A stretch of 64,000 bases of DNA from Sorex araneus (Eukaryota; Chordata; Mammalia; Eulipotyphla; Soricidae), in NCBI RefSeq assembly GCF_027595985.1, contig NC_073313.1, positions 79,941,994 to 80,005,993 on the forward strand, given 5' to 3'. Below are positions 34,922 to 47,500 of the stretch, in pieces. The notes beneath the pieces were generated by a model. The model worked only from the letters and a program-made list of their open reading frames with translations, did no database searches and was not told the origin of the DNA. The translations under genes were made by a program, and so were the position numbers. The stretch's first letter is position 1, and each line of letters opens with the position of its first letter.

Positions 34922-35098
34922 TTTTTTTTAGGGGGTGCGGAAATAGGTTTGGGTCACACACTGCTTTTTGCAGGAATTATTCCTTGTTCTGTTCTCAGGG
35001 GTGACCATTGGCAGTGCTCAAAAAATTTATGGGTCAAACTTGGGATAGCTGCAGACAATGAAAACACCTTAACCTCTGCACTAGTTTTCAGGCCCATT
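34922..35098 (-). mobile_element. SINE type A, diverged
   Basis: Antisense body with 'ttgggtcacacactgctttt' and a degraded head near 35080. Confidence 0.7.
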
Positions 35099-35683
35099 TT
35101 GCCCTTAAGTATTATTAAATACAGATACTTCTACTTTCTATAGGCAAGTATTTTTCTTTAGTGTAAATCATAATTCGTTTAAATAAGCACTCTAGGGGAA
35201 TTAGTAAATATCATAAGATGTGACACTATTTTCTAGAAAGGGGACTCTGAATAATTCATTTTCTCTCAGTTACGAGGCCATTGAATCATGAGAAAGTTAC
35301 AAATTTTTCAATAATGTTGATTATGTTTTAGTATGACAATTAATACTGAGAACAATAAACCATTATATCTTCATGCGGCTATTTTTGGGAGATAATGCAG
35401 TCCATAACTTATAATATTTTGGAAAAATTGCTACTATTCAAAATTAACAAATTTCAGCTTCCTATGTTGGACAGACACTGGTATCCAATGTCATCAGTTG
35501 TGTTCTCATTTTCCAAATGAAAAACTCCAAATCTATAAGATTACAATGATTATTTTCCAAAGTTAGAATTTTAGCCATGATGATGATCTCAGCATCTCGT
35601 GGTAATATGAAGAAAATCATTGTGTCCCATGGCAAGGAGGGACCTTGCCTGTCACCAATGCAGAGACCAATGAACCACAACTT
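35099..35683. other. No feature recognised
   Basis: AT-rich DNA without repeat or coding signal. Confidence 0.4.
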
Positions 35684-35890
35684 TTATTTTCTTTAATTTA
35701 ATTGAATTGCCGTGAGGTCACTACAAGCTTTCATGTTTGGGTTACAATCACACAATGATCAAACACCCATCCCTCCACCAGTGCGCATTCTCCACCATCA
35801 ATATCCCCGGTATACCCCCCTTTTCCCACCCTCCCCTTGCCTCCATGGCAGGCAATATTCCCCATAATCTCTCTCTACTTTTGGGCATTA
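35684..35890 (-). mobile_element. L1 3' UTR fragment, antisense
   Basis: 'attgaattgccgtgaggtc', 'catgtttgggttacaatcac' and 'cctccaccagtgcgcattc' in the usual order. Confidence 0.88.
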
Positions 35891-36267
35891 TGGCTTGCAA
35901 CACAGACACTGAGAGGTCATCATGTTTATGGACCATAACTTTTAAGTGTATTAGCACACTCACATTGCATCAGTCAATCACAGAATAAAGTACACTAAAT
36001 TTAAATTGTAGAAATCACAATAAGAGGATGCACCAAGTCCAGGCCTGAATCACACGCATTTGGTAATGACTGTGTTCTTAACATATCAACTGCATCTGGT
36101 ATTTTTTGATAAATGAATTAATACATATCAACTAACTCCAGGCTTAGCCCCAAATGTACTCCTTTCCAGGTGTTGGCTAGGGTCTACTCCTCTCACCCCT
36201 AAAGATCAAGTCCAGTGTTTCCTTGGATTATGGGAGAGCACAGGTGCACTTCAAATTTTGTATGTGC

Positions 36268-36460
36268 AAGAATGATATGGCCTCTCAGGGGGAGGGTGGG
36301 GAAGGGGGGGTACGGGATATTGGTGGTGGGGAATGTGCACTGGTGGAGGGATGGGTGTTTGATCATTGTGAGATTGTAACCCAAACATGAAAGCTTCTAA
36401 CTATCTCATGGTGATTCAATAAAAATTTAAAAATTATAAAAAAAGAATGATATGGCCTCT
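36268..36460 (+). mobile_element. Very short L1 3' end insertion with 18-bp TSD
   Basis: A sense L1 3' UTR piece of only about 157 bp (36286-36442). It is bounded by perfect repeats aagaatgatatggcctct at 36268-36285 and 36443-36460, so it is one complete retrotransposition event, severely 5' truncated. Confidence 0.95.
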
Positions 36461-36692
36461 GAGGTCATATAGCATTTTGTGAGGGACGTGAGCAATGTGA
36501 GGGACCCACTGGCAAAGGAATCAATACAAGTACACTCATCCTCACATGCTTGAGCATGGCAATGTGTACAACAACCAATAATTCTTCACTATAATTTCAT
36601 ATTCTTTCCTCCATTTATATGTGAAGTTTGTCTCATTCTAATTAATAACTAAGCCTGGAATATTTATTTGTCATCTAAAAATTTATATTACT

Positions 36693-36868
36693 GGGGGCTG
36701 GAGCGATAGCACAGCGGGTAGAGTGTTTGCTTTACATGCGACCAACCCGGTTCAATTCCCAGCATCCCATATGGTCCCCCGAGCACCGCCAGGAGTAATT
36801 CCTGAGTTCATGAGCCAGGTGTAGCCCCTGTGCATTGCCGTGTGTGACCCAAAAAGCAAAAAAAGAGA
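36693..36868 (+). mobile_element. SINE type A, young
   Basis: 'gggggctggagcgatagcac' to 'gtgtgacccaaaaagc' plus A tail. Confidence 0.93.
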
Positions 36869-37801
36869 CAAATTTGTATTTCTGATGTGTGATATTTGTG
36901 CTAAAGTCAGGTTGCTTGAATACAAGCTCAGGATATGTTACAATTGAGTTCTTTCAAATTTGGAGACTTGATACTCAGCTTTGACAGAAATCCAGAGGAA
37001 TGGAAAAATATTGCAAAACTTCTTCAGTTAATCAACGTATTTGGGGAGTAATTTCATGGAATGGTTTACTGAAAACACAGTCTTGAAGGAATTTGCAAGA
37101 AACTGTAAATGGCCCTCAACTTGCCATTCCACACCTGCAGAAATTATACAAATTCAGTGCCTTGGCACAGAAGTCAGCTTCTGAAGCTACATGGAGCTTC
37201 CACTCCTCTATGAAGGCCATTACTATTAATCTTATTGTTAGTTTAAGACCTCTCCTTTTCTTTTTTTTAATTTGAAGCATGAATCATGCCTATTTTTAAC
37301 CACACACATCATATTTCCTATCATTTATATATTTAAGGCACTTATTGAGACCCGTGTTCTATGTGAATCTGTTCTACTCACTGAAAAAGAAATTTTAAAA
37401 TTGGAAAGAGATCTTTCCTGCCTATTTGTCATTTGGAATTCAATCTATTTGCCAAGGTTAGAAGTCTTCTCAGCACTGCTTGGGAGACCCCCAAACAAAC
37501 AAACAAACAAACAAAATGCTTTTAGGCTATTGTTACAAAACATATTGGTGTTTATATTAACATCTTTGTGATCAAGTTGCTGGCCTCATAATGAGCGAAA
37601 CAATTTCTGATTCCAGCTCATGTGTGTCATTTATTTGAAATCTAAGAAAAAATATATACCCTATAGAGAGGAAAGCATTGGTAATCTACAAAAATCAGGC
37701 CATCTGAAAATCAGTTATGCATGTGTTTTCTCTACTGTATAATTTACTAAAAGAAGTAAATGGAAACATGTCAACTGTTTGAGGGGTAAAGAATCAGAAT
37801 T
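36869..37801. other. No feature recognised
   Basis: Single-copy-looking DNA; a short AAAC repeat lies at about 37491-37516. Confidence 0.4.
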
Positions 37802-38343
37802 AAGAATATTCTCCTTTCAGACATAGAAAGATTGCACTCATCTGTGGAATACAAAGTAACAGAATGGAAGACTAACACCCAAGAATAGTCGAGATAAGTA
37901 TCAGAAGGTTTACCCCATGGCTTGGAAGCCGGCCTCAAACGCTGAGGGGAAAAGTTGCTCAGCTATAGAAGGGAACACCAACTAAAGGGTATTTAGAGGA
38001 CCAGTTTGGGTTGGGAGATGCGAACCAAATGTAGATTATAGATCGAATATAATGTCCACTCAATGCTTCTAGTGCAAACTACAGCACCCAAAAGGAAAGA
38101 GAGAGCAAAAGGGAATGTCCTGCCACAGAGGCGGATTGGGGAGGGGGTGGGGGTGCTGGGAGGAATACTGGGATCATTGGTGGTGGAGAATGGGCACTGA
38201 TAGAGGGATGGGTACTCGATCATTGTATGACTGAAACGCAAGCATGAAAGTTTGTAAATCTGTAACTGTACCCCATGGTGATTCACTAATAAAAAAATTT
38301 CAAAAATAAAACCAAATTATCAATAAAAAGAATATTCTCCTTT
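37802..38343 (+). mobile_element. 5'-truncated L1 with 16-bp TSD
   Basis: The element at 37818-38327 starts within the end of ORF2 ('catagaaagattgcactcat') and runs through the 3' UTR to an A-rich end. Direct repeats aagaatattctccttt lie at 37802-37817 and 38328-38343. Confidence 0.95.
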
Positions 38344-38549
38344 TCTTATTAGAAACACAAGCCTTAAGATCATTCAGCCATTGTACAACCATGAACAAAG
38401 TCCCTGATAAGACACTTAAAAGACACCAATAGTTCAAAATCTTCCTCCGCTGACAATGCCAAAGAAGGGTTGCTCAGTTACACATAAAGACACCAAGGTG
38501 GGGCAGTTTGGATACAAACTTAAATAACTTTTTAAAAGCTATGGGTGCA

Positions 38550-38728
38550 AGACCAGAGCTATAGCACCGCGGGTAGGGAGTTTGCCTTGCATGTGACTGA
38601 CCTGGGTTCTATCTGGCATCCCATATCCCATATGGTCCCCCAAGCACCTCCAGGAGTAACTCCTGAGTGTAGAATCAGGACTAACCCCGGAACATCACCT
38701 GGTGTGACCACAAAAGACAAACAAACAG
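38550..38728 (+). mobile_element. SINE type A
   Basis: Moderately diverged, with a short duplication in the 'catcccatat' block. Confidence 0.88.
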
Positions 38729-39104
38729 AAAGCTATGGATTCATAGTCCATTTCAGGCTTGCTCTATCTGACCTTGTCATGTGTCATTCCCTTCTTTTAT
38801 TTTATGGGGTTATTTACTTTATTAGTGGGAACATTTTCATATCTGGTGGATTCTTGCTCAGTGATGTATAAAGAGTTAGGCTGAGATTAAGGAAAGCTGG
38901 CTTATTCTTCCAAGACAGGAAAACATAAACAATCTTGAGGCAGAAACCTGGCTCATCAATGCAGGCAGCAAGCCAAAAATCTCAAGTGGTGATTCTCCAG
39001 TGGCTGTATAATGTACAGTTTCCAGGTGGTAATGTGTCTCAGTCTGGCATCATGTCCTTGTGCAGTATCCTGGAGTGAAGTAATTCTTATATTTAAAAAT
39101 CATT

Positions 39105-39280
39105 GGAGCCTGAGTAATAGTACAAGTTATAAAGTATTGGCCTTTCACAAGTTCAACCTGTGTTTGATTCCTGGCACTATGTATAACCCCGTGAGACCTG
39201 ACAGAAGTGATTGTGGAGTGTAGATCCAAGAGTAAGCCCTAAATATTGCTTGGTGTGGCCTGGGAAACAAAAACCTAAAC
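39105..39280 (+). mobile_element. SINE type A, diverged
   Basis: 'ggagcctgagtaatagtac' head and 'tgtgtttgattcctggcac' box B region. Confidence 0.75.
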
Positions 39281-39587
39281 CAAACTGAACCAAACAAAAA
39301 AATCTTTGCTTGGATCCCCATCCTGCAGTCCTCCTCAGACTAATACACCCTCGTTCAGGAGTCACACCCAACCTTAAAAGCAACCCTGAACCAATTCTCC
39401 ATACATGAAAAAAGGTGACAAAATCTGTGAACAATTAGAACATAATGAGGCAGGAATAATACCAAAATCCTATTTTGAGCAGCGCATGCTCTCTATTAAA
39501 CACATGTTTTAAATTCCTCCTTTAAAACTCAAGAAGTTCTATACACTTTGAATGGTTGAGAATTTTAGATATGTATATTTAAAGCTG

Positions 39588-39825
39588 GACTGGAGCGATA
39601 GCACAGTGGGTAGGGTGTTTGCCTTGCATGCGGCCGACCTGGGTTCAATTCCTCCATCCGTCTCTGAGAGCCCGGCAAGCTACTGAGAGTATCCCGCCCG
39701 CATGGCAGAGCCTGGCAAGCTACCCGTGGTGTATTCGATATGCCAAAAACAGTAACAACAAGTCTCCCAATGGAGATGTTACTGGTGCCTGCTGGAACAG
39801 ATTGATGAACAAAGGGACGATAGGG
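39588..39825 (+). mobile_element. SINE type B, near complete
   Basis: All four segments are visible: tRNA-type head, paired 'ggcaagctac' blocks, 'gatatgccaaaaacagtaac', and the RTE 3' end. Confidence 0.95.
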
Positions 39826-40004
39826 CTATGATAGAGATAGATAGTGCTAAAATAAAATGTCTTGTTCACGATTTGCCTTCTCCTGAACTGTGTTTTTGTA
39901 ACTATAGACTACTCATCTGGGAAAACTGTATAGGGTCAGGATTGGCTTTTCTCTTCATAACAAGAGTAAGATTTTTCTCTATTCTTATAATAATAAGTTT
40001 CCCC

Positions 40005-40382
40005 AAAATTCGATGGTAAACAACTACATTGTAGTCAAAGGCCATGTGGGGGAAGGGAGTTGCGGGCTGAATGAGGGCTAGAGACTGAGCACAGCGGCCT
40101 CTGAACACCTTTATTGCAAACCACAACAGCTAATTAGAGAGAGAGAACAGAAGGGAATGCCTTGCCACAGTGGCAGGGTGGGGTGGGGGGGAGATGGGAT
40201 TGGGGAGGGTGGGAGGGACGCTGGGTTTACGGGTGGTGGAGAATGGGCACTGGTGAAGGGATGGGTTCCCGAATTTTGTATGAGGGAAGTATAAGCACAA
40301 AAGTGTATAAATCTGTAACTGTACCCTCACGGTGATTCTCTAATTAAAAATAAATAAAATTAAAAAAAAATTCGATGGTAAA
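40005..40382 (+). mobile_element. 5'-truncated L1 with 16-bp TSD
   Basis: The element at 40021-40366 is 3' UTR sequence, including the G-rich block near 40180. It is bounded by aaaattcgatggtaaa at 40005-40020 and 40367-40382. Confidence 0.95.
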
Positions 40383-42500
40383 GTCTAATTCTCAAATCAT
40401 GCAGATTACATGGGCCTCAGGTGCAACCTAATATAAAACTCTATAGCACTGGAGTCTTATTTGTCCTGTCACGTTAGGACTCATACACAGTTTGACCCGC
40501 CCCAACCTCTATGAGCGTTATATAGGCAAGGTGATATGCCTGATGGCAGTATAACTTTCTCTGTATAGTGGCTTCTATATCTCCACTTCCAACATTCCCT
40601 GTCACCAAAAGACACTGACAATCCATCTTCAGAATCTATTCTAACCATGATGTCGTAATTTCTGTTGGATTTTCTATGACAATAAACACTTTTGCAAATG
40701 TAAGATGTTCATCATTAAAGTTTTCTGTCTTATTGGTCAATGTATGTACCAAGATATTTAATTATTTTTCCAATTTAGACTCTTTTCAAACATTTCTAAC
40801 CCTCATTTTTTTCTGAGTATGTTTTCCAATGTATTTGCATGGTAGTGTGGAATACATACATTCTGGTTTGTGAAAGAGTGCATGCAGACTGTATATGCTT
40901 CCCTAAGTCAGCCACGCTGTTTCATACTCCTGTTCTTGTGCACTTGCCTCTCTGAATCTCTTAAAATTCCTCCTCACTTACCTAAGGTGACACACCTGCC
41001 CTCCTGAAAAGTATAATTTAAGCTGTGTATCCTCTCATGAAAGACTGGCTCTGGGTACAGACCAATTCTTCCAGAGCTCTTCGTAAGTTCCTTATTAATG
41101 TACCCCCCCACACACTATGACTTCTGGAAAAACCCATCTGTGTCCAAGAGATTTTATTAATTCCTCGAATTTGGGTAGGTCTGAAATCTCACAATGGAAG
41201 TCACTGCTTCAGGATTCAAGTATGTACTTACTGAATCCTCTATTGCACCAAACCATATGCTGATCTACATTGGATCATAACATACGGAAACATGTGACAT
41301 TTACAGAGTAGAATCATATGCATATAAATATACATATTTCAAATATAACCATAATAAATTAGTTAATTGATTTATTAATAAGTATAGAGAGCCTGGAACC
41401 GATGAAAAATAGTAAGCATGTGAAAAATTTTGGAACATAATGTGATGTAACATACAGGTCACATACTTTGAAACAGGATTAAATAATACAGATAAGTTTA
41501 CACTCCTTTGGTGTGGGAAGACTCTAAGAAGGAAGTGTGATCTGATCTTAAGTATGGGAGGGTAGAAGAAAGTTACAACTATAATTAGGGAGGGCTTGGT
41601 ATGTAGAAAGCACCAATTTACTGCCTGCATTGACTCTGTGAATGTTTCAACAACCCAGGAAATTGGTTCTGATTGGCACATTCATTTAACACTAGTATCA
41701 TTTGGAGCACACAAAGAGTCTAAAGTTACCCAGCTGATACTAAGAAACAAGTGCTGTTCCCAAATTCATAGCTTTTATTCTAAATGATTGCAAGTTAAAT
41801 AGGGTTGTAAGTTCATCTCAGGTGGGTAAAATCCCAGGAGAATGAAATATGATAGTATATGAATGGGACAGAAATGAATGGTGTCCCAAATATCAAGGAG
41901 TCAATGAAGCATGTGGTATTTGTCACCCCATGCCATACATTGAGAGAGTTCGTCAGATGTCCACTTACAGAACCAGTCAGAGGAAATAGCTTTAGTGACA
42001 GAGATTGGCAGATGCAGAACAGAACTCATATCAATAGACTTGGTCCATTTCTCTACCTTCCCCATGGAGGTTAACTTCCCAGATCCTTCGCTTTATTGAT
42101 ACAGGGAAACCCTGCTACAACACTGCTCTTGTCCTTTGGATCTTTTAAAGCCTTACCCAAAAATCACAGCTCTTGAAAAACTCACTTATAAAATTTAAGT
42201 TTTAATTTAATATTTCCAACATTTTAAATAAGCATCAGACAAACTAATAAGTAACCTCCCCATTTGGGTCACTACTCTGTTTTTGATATTGACCAGATAT
42301 AAGAATAGACTTTTCTAGTGCCTTAATAGCTTCATCCAGAGGCTGGAATTAATTGTATTTGCTTCCTGTTTCATAAGATTTCTATTTGAGAGTTGTGACT
42401 ATCTAATAGATAAACCTATATATGATAATCAGGTCTCTTAGATTTATCAGAGAAATAAAGCCAGTGAGCAATAACTTGTAATGGATATGGTATGGGAAAG
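40383..42500. other. 2.1 kb without recognised features
   Basis: The longest repeat-free stretch between 28 and 49 kb. No open frame with coding character. It is single-copy-looking, so useful for anchoring orthology. Confidence 0.5.
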
Positions 42501-42514
42501 GAATTCTTAGTTTT

Positions 42515-42690
42515 ATCTTATTTTTGGGCCAAACTTTCACGTGTTCTCCGTTTCTTGTTTCTTCTTTACTCTGCATTCAGGGATCATGTCTGACATGCTT
42601 GGGGAACAATATGGGTCGACCAGGGATCAAACCCCGTTAAACCGTGTGCAGGGCAAGTGCCCTACCTGTTGTACTATTGCTCCAGCAATT
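42515..42690 (-). mobile_element. SINE type A, old
   Basis: Antisense, with 'gggatcatgtctgacatgc' and 'gccctacctgttgtactat' blocks. Confidence 0.78.
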
Positions 42691-42691
42691 A

Positions 42692-42923
42692 TTCTTTTTT
42701 AAAATTGAATCACCGTGAGATAGAGCATTACAAAATTGTTCGTGATTGCATTTCAGTCATACAATGTTCCAATACCCATCCCTCCACCAGTAATTTTCTA
42801 GCACGTGTCTACAGTTTCCCTCCCATACTTCAAGTCACCCCACCCCACTCCAATCTGTCTCTATGGCAGGCACCATATCTTCTCTCTCTTTCTCTTTCTC
42901 TCTCTCATTTTAGCCCAGCCATT
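42692..42923 (-). mobile_element. L1 3' UTR fragment, antisense
   Basis: 'ttgaatcaccgtgagatag', 'cccatccctccaccag' and a CT-rich block at 42885-42910. Confidence 0.85.
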
Positions 42924-43081
42924 ATTCTTTTTTTTTTTTTGCTTTTTGGGTCACACCGGAATTGCTCCTGGTAGTGCTTGGGGGACCATATGGGATGCTG
43001 GGGATCAAACCCAGGTCGGCCGCGTGCAAGGCAAACGCCCTCCCCGCTGTGCTATTGCTCCGGCCCCCAGCCATTATTCTT
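42916..43081 (-). mobile_element. SINE type A with internal deletion, 14-bp TSD
   Basis: The body at 42930-43067 is only 138 bp. It is otherwise near consensus but lacks about 35-40 bp between 'gggtcacacc' and 'attgctcctgg'. Direct repeats cagccattattctt lie at 42916-42929 and 43068-43081. Confidence 0.94.
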
Positions 43082-43899
43082 AAGCAAATTGACAACACTT
43101 CAATGTTCTGAAAAAGTCCAAGCCATTATACTATATAATGAAAGAACTTGGATCCCATGGGGCTTGATTTCCAATGGAGACATCTATCAAAAATAAATGC
43201 AATCTTTGATTTTTCACTTATTGTAAAGTGCAAATATTACTACATATTTTAATGACCACTCCTGTTGGACATACTGACACATAACTCAGCTAACTGGCCT
43301 TCTTTCACTCCTTCCTTCACAAGACCAAACCAACTCAAAAATGTTAGTACAGGACAAAGAGGATTCGAGATTCACAGTAAGCAAACGAAATAATCTGAAA
43401 AAATCATCGGGCTCTTACATAAAGAACAACAATGAGCCCAATAATGCTAATGTTCAGCCAGTGTCATCAATCCAGAAGCCATGGCACACATGTGTCAAAG
43501 TACAGGAGAATTCAGAATTCCCCTCCTTTACCCTTTTCTCTCCAAAACCCACCCTAAAATGCGCACATAGGAAAGAAATTAAACAAAGTTTAACAATTTA
43601 GAGGCTGGAGAGGACACCACCATATTCACACAGAACAATGTACAACTGTCCTCTGAAGACACAGAGTACAATACACAATTTCATATCACCTGTCATATGT
43701 AAGGGTCCAGCCTTTCAGTATGTTTGTTAGAGGACCTACAGTCGTTGACTGGTACATTTTTCATTTCCTTCATTTGGAAGTTAAACTTCAATGCAAATCC
43801 CAAATCTAAGAAAAATTGCTTATCTTTTCTCATATTGTTTCACAGTGTCAAAACTACCATGACCTCTCCTTCCAATTTTATTATTTTATTATTTGTTCT
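43082..43899. other. No element recognised; one unassigned open frame
   Basis: 43341-43601 (plus strand) is an 86-codon open frame rich in Asn, Ser and Lys that I do not recognise. It has no helpful flanks. It could be a relic of a processed transcript or chance. Confidence 0.3.
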
Positions 43900-44036
43900 G
43901 TTTTGAGTCTCTTAGCTCTGTGCTCAGGAATCACTCCTGACAATCGAGCATGTGTAGTGCCGGGGATTGAACATGGGTTGGCCATGTGCAAGGCAAGCAC
44001 ATTACTGGCTATGCCACCTTGTTGAACCCACTTCTA
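43900..44036 (-). mobile_element. SINE type A, diverged
   Basis: Antisense body with 'tgtgctcaggaatcactcctg' and 'catgtgcaaggcaagcac' blocks. Confidence 0.82.
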
Positions 44037-44062
44037 ATTTTAGGTAGATAGATCATATTGTG

Positions 44063-44312
44063 GGTTGGAGTGATAGCACAGTGGGTAGGGTGTTTGCCTT
44101 GCACACGGCCGACCTGAGTTCGATTCCTCCGTCCCTCTCAGAGAGCCCAGCAAGCTACCAAGAGTATCCTCTCCGCACAGCAGAGACTAGCATGCTCCCT
44201 GCGGCATATTCAATAGGCCAAAAACAGTCACAACAAGTCTCACAATGGAGAGATTATTGGTGCCCGCTCAAGCAAATCGATGAACAACGGGATGACAGTG
44301 CTACAGATCATA
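44063..44312 (+). mobile_element. SINE type B
   Basis: Complete order from 'ggagtgatagcacagtgggt' to 'caacgggatgacagtg'. Confidence 0.94.
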
Positions 44313-44412
44313 CTGTATATATAAATCTAGCTCCATTGACCCCCTCGTTGTACTCCATGCTTAAAATCTCCCAACACAAGAAATAGATGTAATTTTTTTT
44401 CTTTCTCATGCT

Positions 44413-44672
44413 ACTGGGCTGGGTGATAGCGCAGCAGGTAGGGTGTTTGCCTTGCACAGGGCCGACCCAGGTTCGATTCCTCCACCCCCCTTGGACAGCC
44501 CAGCAAGCTACCAAGAGTATCTCACCTGCACAGCAAGCTACCCAGTAGCCTGGCAAGCTACCTGTGGCGTATTCTATATGCCCAAAACAATAACAGCAAG
44601 TCTCACAATGGAGACGTTACAGGTGCCCGATCAAGCAAATCGATTAGCAATGGGATGACAGTGATAGTGACA
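44413..44672 (+). mobile_element. SINE type B
   Basis: Complete order, with a local duplication of the 'agcaagctac' block near 44500-44565; ends in a gacagtgata-type tail. Confidence 0.94.
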
Positions 44673-45665
44673 TTATGCTACTAAACTTGGTAATAGTTGT
44701 TGGACACGGTGGGGTCTTCCCAATACCTGGCATATGATGCCCATTACCTCACAGATTCTATCCCACAGACCACTTGTACTTACCCCATCTTGATCACAAC
44801 TCACTTTTGTTCTAGCTATACTTCAAATCATGTCAATAGACTACCTGGGAATATAGTCACTTGATTCTTACCTAACTATAAGAACTTAAGATATGACAAC
44901 TAGATTTATTTGATAATTAATATAATAGTAATTTTAATCCCAGTTATATAATTGTTTTTGTATATCAGCTTCCTCATCATTAAAATGAGATTACAAATAA
45001 GAACAAAGATATGGACACATTGACATTTGAACTAGTGGTTGGCATTACTAAGCTTTATATTGCAATTAACTCTTAGTGTTATTGTATCATTGTCTTGCTT
45101 ATCTCTCAGCAAATATTACGTACTTCCCTGTTAAGTAATCTTTGCCATACTAGCCCACACTAAACTGCTCTTTATAGCTTCATTTCTACTTCCATTCATT
45201 ACACAATAGCCATATCTTACAAACCTTATCCAATTTGCCAATTGTTTGTTCCAAAATGTTTTTAATTCCATCTATATTAAGGTCCCTATGTTAATATATT
45301 CTTAGAGACTTGCACAGCTTTGTCATGGATGTGTCATCTCCTATGTTTCCCAATATTTTCAAATTCACCACAATAAAACGTTTGTCTTCTGTCATATAAA
45401 ACAGCTAAGAACAGAGTATAACAGAAGTAGGGATTCAAGAGGTATGTAGAAAGATACTGAATTGGCACCTTTCTCTGGAAGACCTCCCCAAACACTTTCC
45501 CTTAACAATTTTATAAACTTACAAGTCTCCCTCTAGCTGTTTTTTTCAATAAGGCACAACGTGAAGTCCTCTTGTACGGAACTGACAAAGATCACTTGAA
45601 GTTTGGCTCACAGCATCTGGGTAGTCAGAAAAGGATGAAAAGACTTAAAATGCATTTCATGAGCT
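44673..45665. other. No feature recognised
   Basis: AT-rich DNA without repeat or coding signal. Confidence 0.45.
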
Positions 45666-45667
45666 GG

Positions 45668-45900
45668 AGCATTGGATATGCCAAAAACAGTAACAATAAG
45701 TCTCTCAATGAGAGATGTTACTGGTGCCTGCTCTAACGAATCGATAAGCAACAGGATGAAAGTGAACTGGAGCAATAGTTCATTGGGTAGGGCAGTTGTT
45801 TCACAAGGAGTCAACCTGGGTTAGGTCCCCAGCATCCCATATGGTACCCCCAACACTGTCAGAAGCAATCTCTGAGCATTGCCATGTGTGGCTTATTTAA
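45668..45900 (+). mobile_element. Truncated SINE type B followed by SINE type A
   Basis: 45668-45765 is only the last two segments of a type B SINE ('gatatgccaaaaacagtaac' and the RTE 3' end). 45768-45900 is a diverged type A copy inserted at its tail. Confidence 0.88.
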
Positions 45901-46204
45901 AATGTGTATTTTAGGAGGCCTGTCTTGAAACTCAACAGAGAAAGGAGGCACTTTTAATTGTGTCAGGGAATGAAGAATACAGGAGCAAGAGTGAATTAAC
46001 AAGCTTTCTGGGAGAATACAAATTGTGTGTTGGGTGATTGGAGAAGAGAGTTAATGATAGATGGAGCAAGTGGTAAAGAGGAAAAAGTAACCCAGAGAAA
46101 AGAACCTTTCATTGCACCCTACAGACTCATTTGAGAGATCAAAGGATGACATGTGTTTGTGGAAGGGGTCTCCCCTGAATGTTTTGAACCCTTATCCCTT
46201 TTCA

Positions 46205-46447
46205 TGGGCTGGAGTGATAGCACAGCGGTAGGGCGTTCGCCTTTCACACAGCTGACCCGTGTTCGATTCCTCCGCCCCTCTCGGAGAGCCTGGCAAGCTA
46301 CCAAGAGTATCGCGCCCGCACGGCAGAGCCTGGCAAGCTACCCGTGACGTATTGGATATGCCAAAAACAGTAACAATACGTCTCACATTGAGAGACGTTA
46401 CTGGTGCCTGCTCGAACAAATTGATGAACAACGGGATGACAGTGATC
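46205..46447 (+). mobile_element. SINE type B, young
   Basis: Near-consensus in all segments. Confidence 0.95.
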
Positions 46448-47385
46448 CCTTAATAAGACACTCTATTAATTCAGTGTGGAACAGACACTTACAATGCCTA
46501 TGCATTCTAACTGATTCCATACTGGAGTCTATGATTTTTCTCACAGGACTCCTCTTTCATACAGGTCAATCCACAAGTGTTATTCAACCCATAGAACTTT
46601 CTCCGGGTGTCTCTAAAAACTCCCTTTCGATTTGCCTCCCCCACAGAGTCAAAAGTCATCATTTTGTAATACATCTTGGCCTCAATATCCACTGGGCAGT
46701 GGGTAAGTCTGACTCACAAGTGGAACTGATTCTTCAATTGTAATAGTCTCTTCCAATTCTTATAATTTTGCAAACAAGAAAGAAAATCGCTTAAGCTTCC
46801 TCATTTGGGGCTTCTTTTGATTTAAAAGCACCCTGTAAATCACAAAGCCTTGGAAGACCCAGGCAAATGCAGATCATCCCTTGCATGTGCCCATCTTTAA
46901 AGGATAAACCTTGCATAGGTACATATTTATGGGAAAACACTGGAATGGTAAACCTTGAAGGACAAATATTGGAACTTATCAGATGAGGCAGACATCTCCA
47001 ACAACACAAGTCTACTCAGATAAAGTGACTACATATGATTTCATGCCCCTTCCCTCTGCCCTCCACCAGGTCTCAGGTCTTGGGCCCAGGATGTTCTTCT
47101 CATGGGCGAGCATAGTCCTTCCTCACCCCAGCCCCAGCATGGCTGCCTGTGGCCCTTAGGAGAACTATTTAAAATTAAATGCTGATCCATAGGGACCTTT
47201 CCTGGAATTTCAGGAGGTTTGGGGTAGGGGCACCCCAACGTCTTAATTCTTTCATTTAACTTTATTTAAGCTCTTGTGCTGCCAGAGCTTCAGAAGGGTA
47301 AAGGGAATGCTCTACCACAGGCTGCCTCCCCAGCCCTGGAAAATTTGTGTGCTTCATTCAGTCCCCAATAAAGTCTTTGTTGTTT
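46448..47385. other. No feature recognised
   Basis: No gene or named repeat; GC content rises after 47040. Confidence 0.4.
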
Positions 47386-47387
47386 GT

Positions 47388-47500
47388 TTTTGTTTGGGGC
47401 TGGTCAGGGAGGATATGGGCCCAGAGCTGGGGGATTACATGATGCCAGGGATGGAACTGGGGACTCCTGCATGCAGAGCCCCTGCCCCAGCTTCTGGAGC
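47388..47500 (-). mobile_element. SINE type A relic
   Basis: Diverged antisense piece: 'gggggattacatgatgccagg' and 'ctgcatgcagagc' blocks. Confidence 0.5.
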
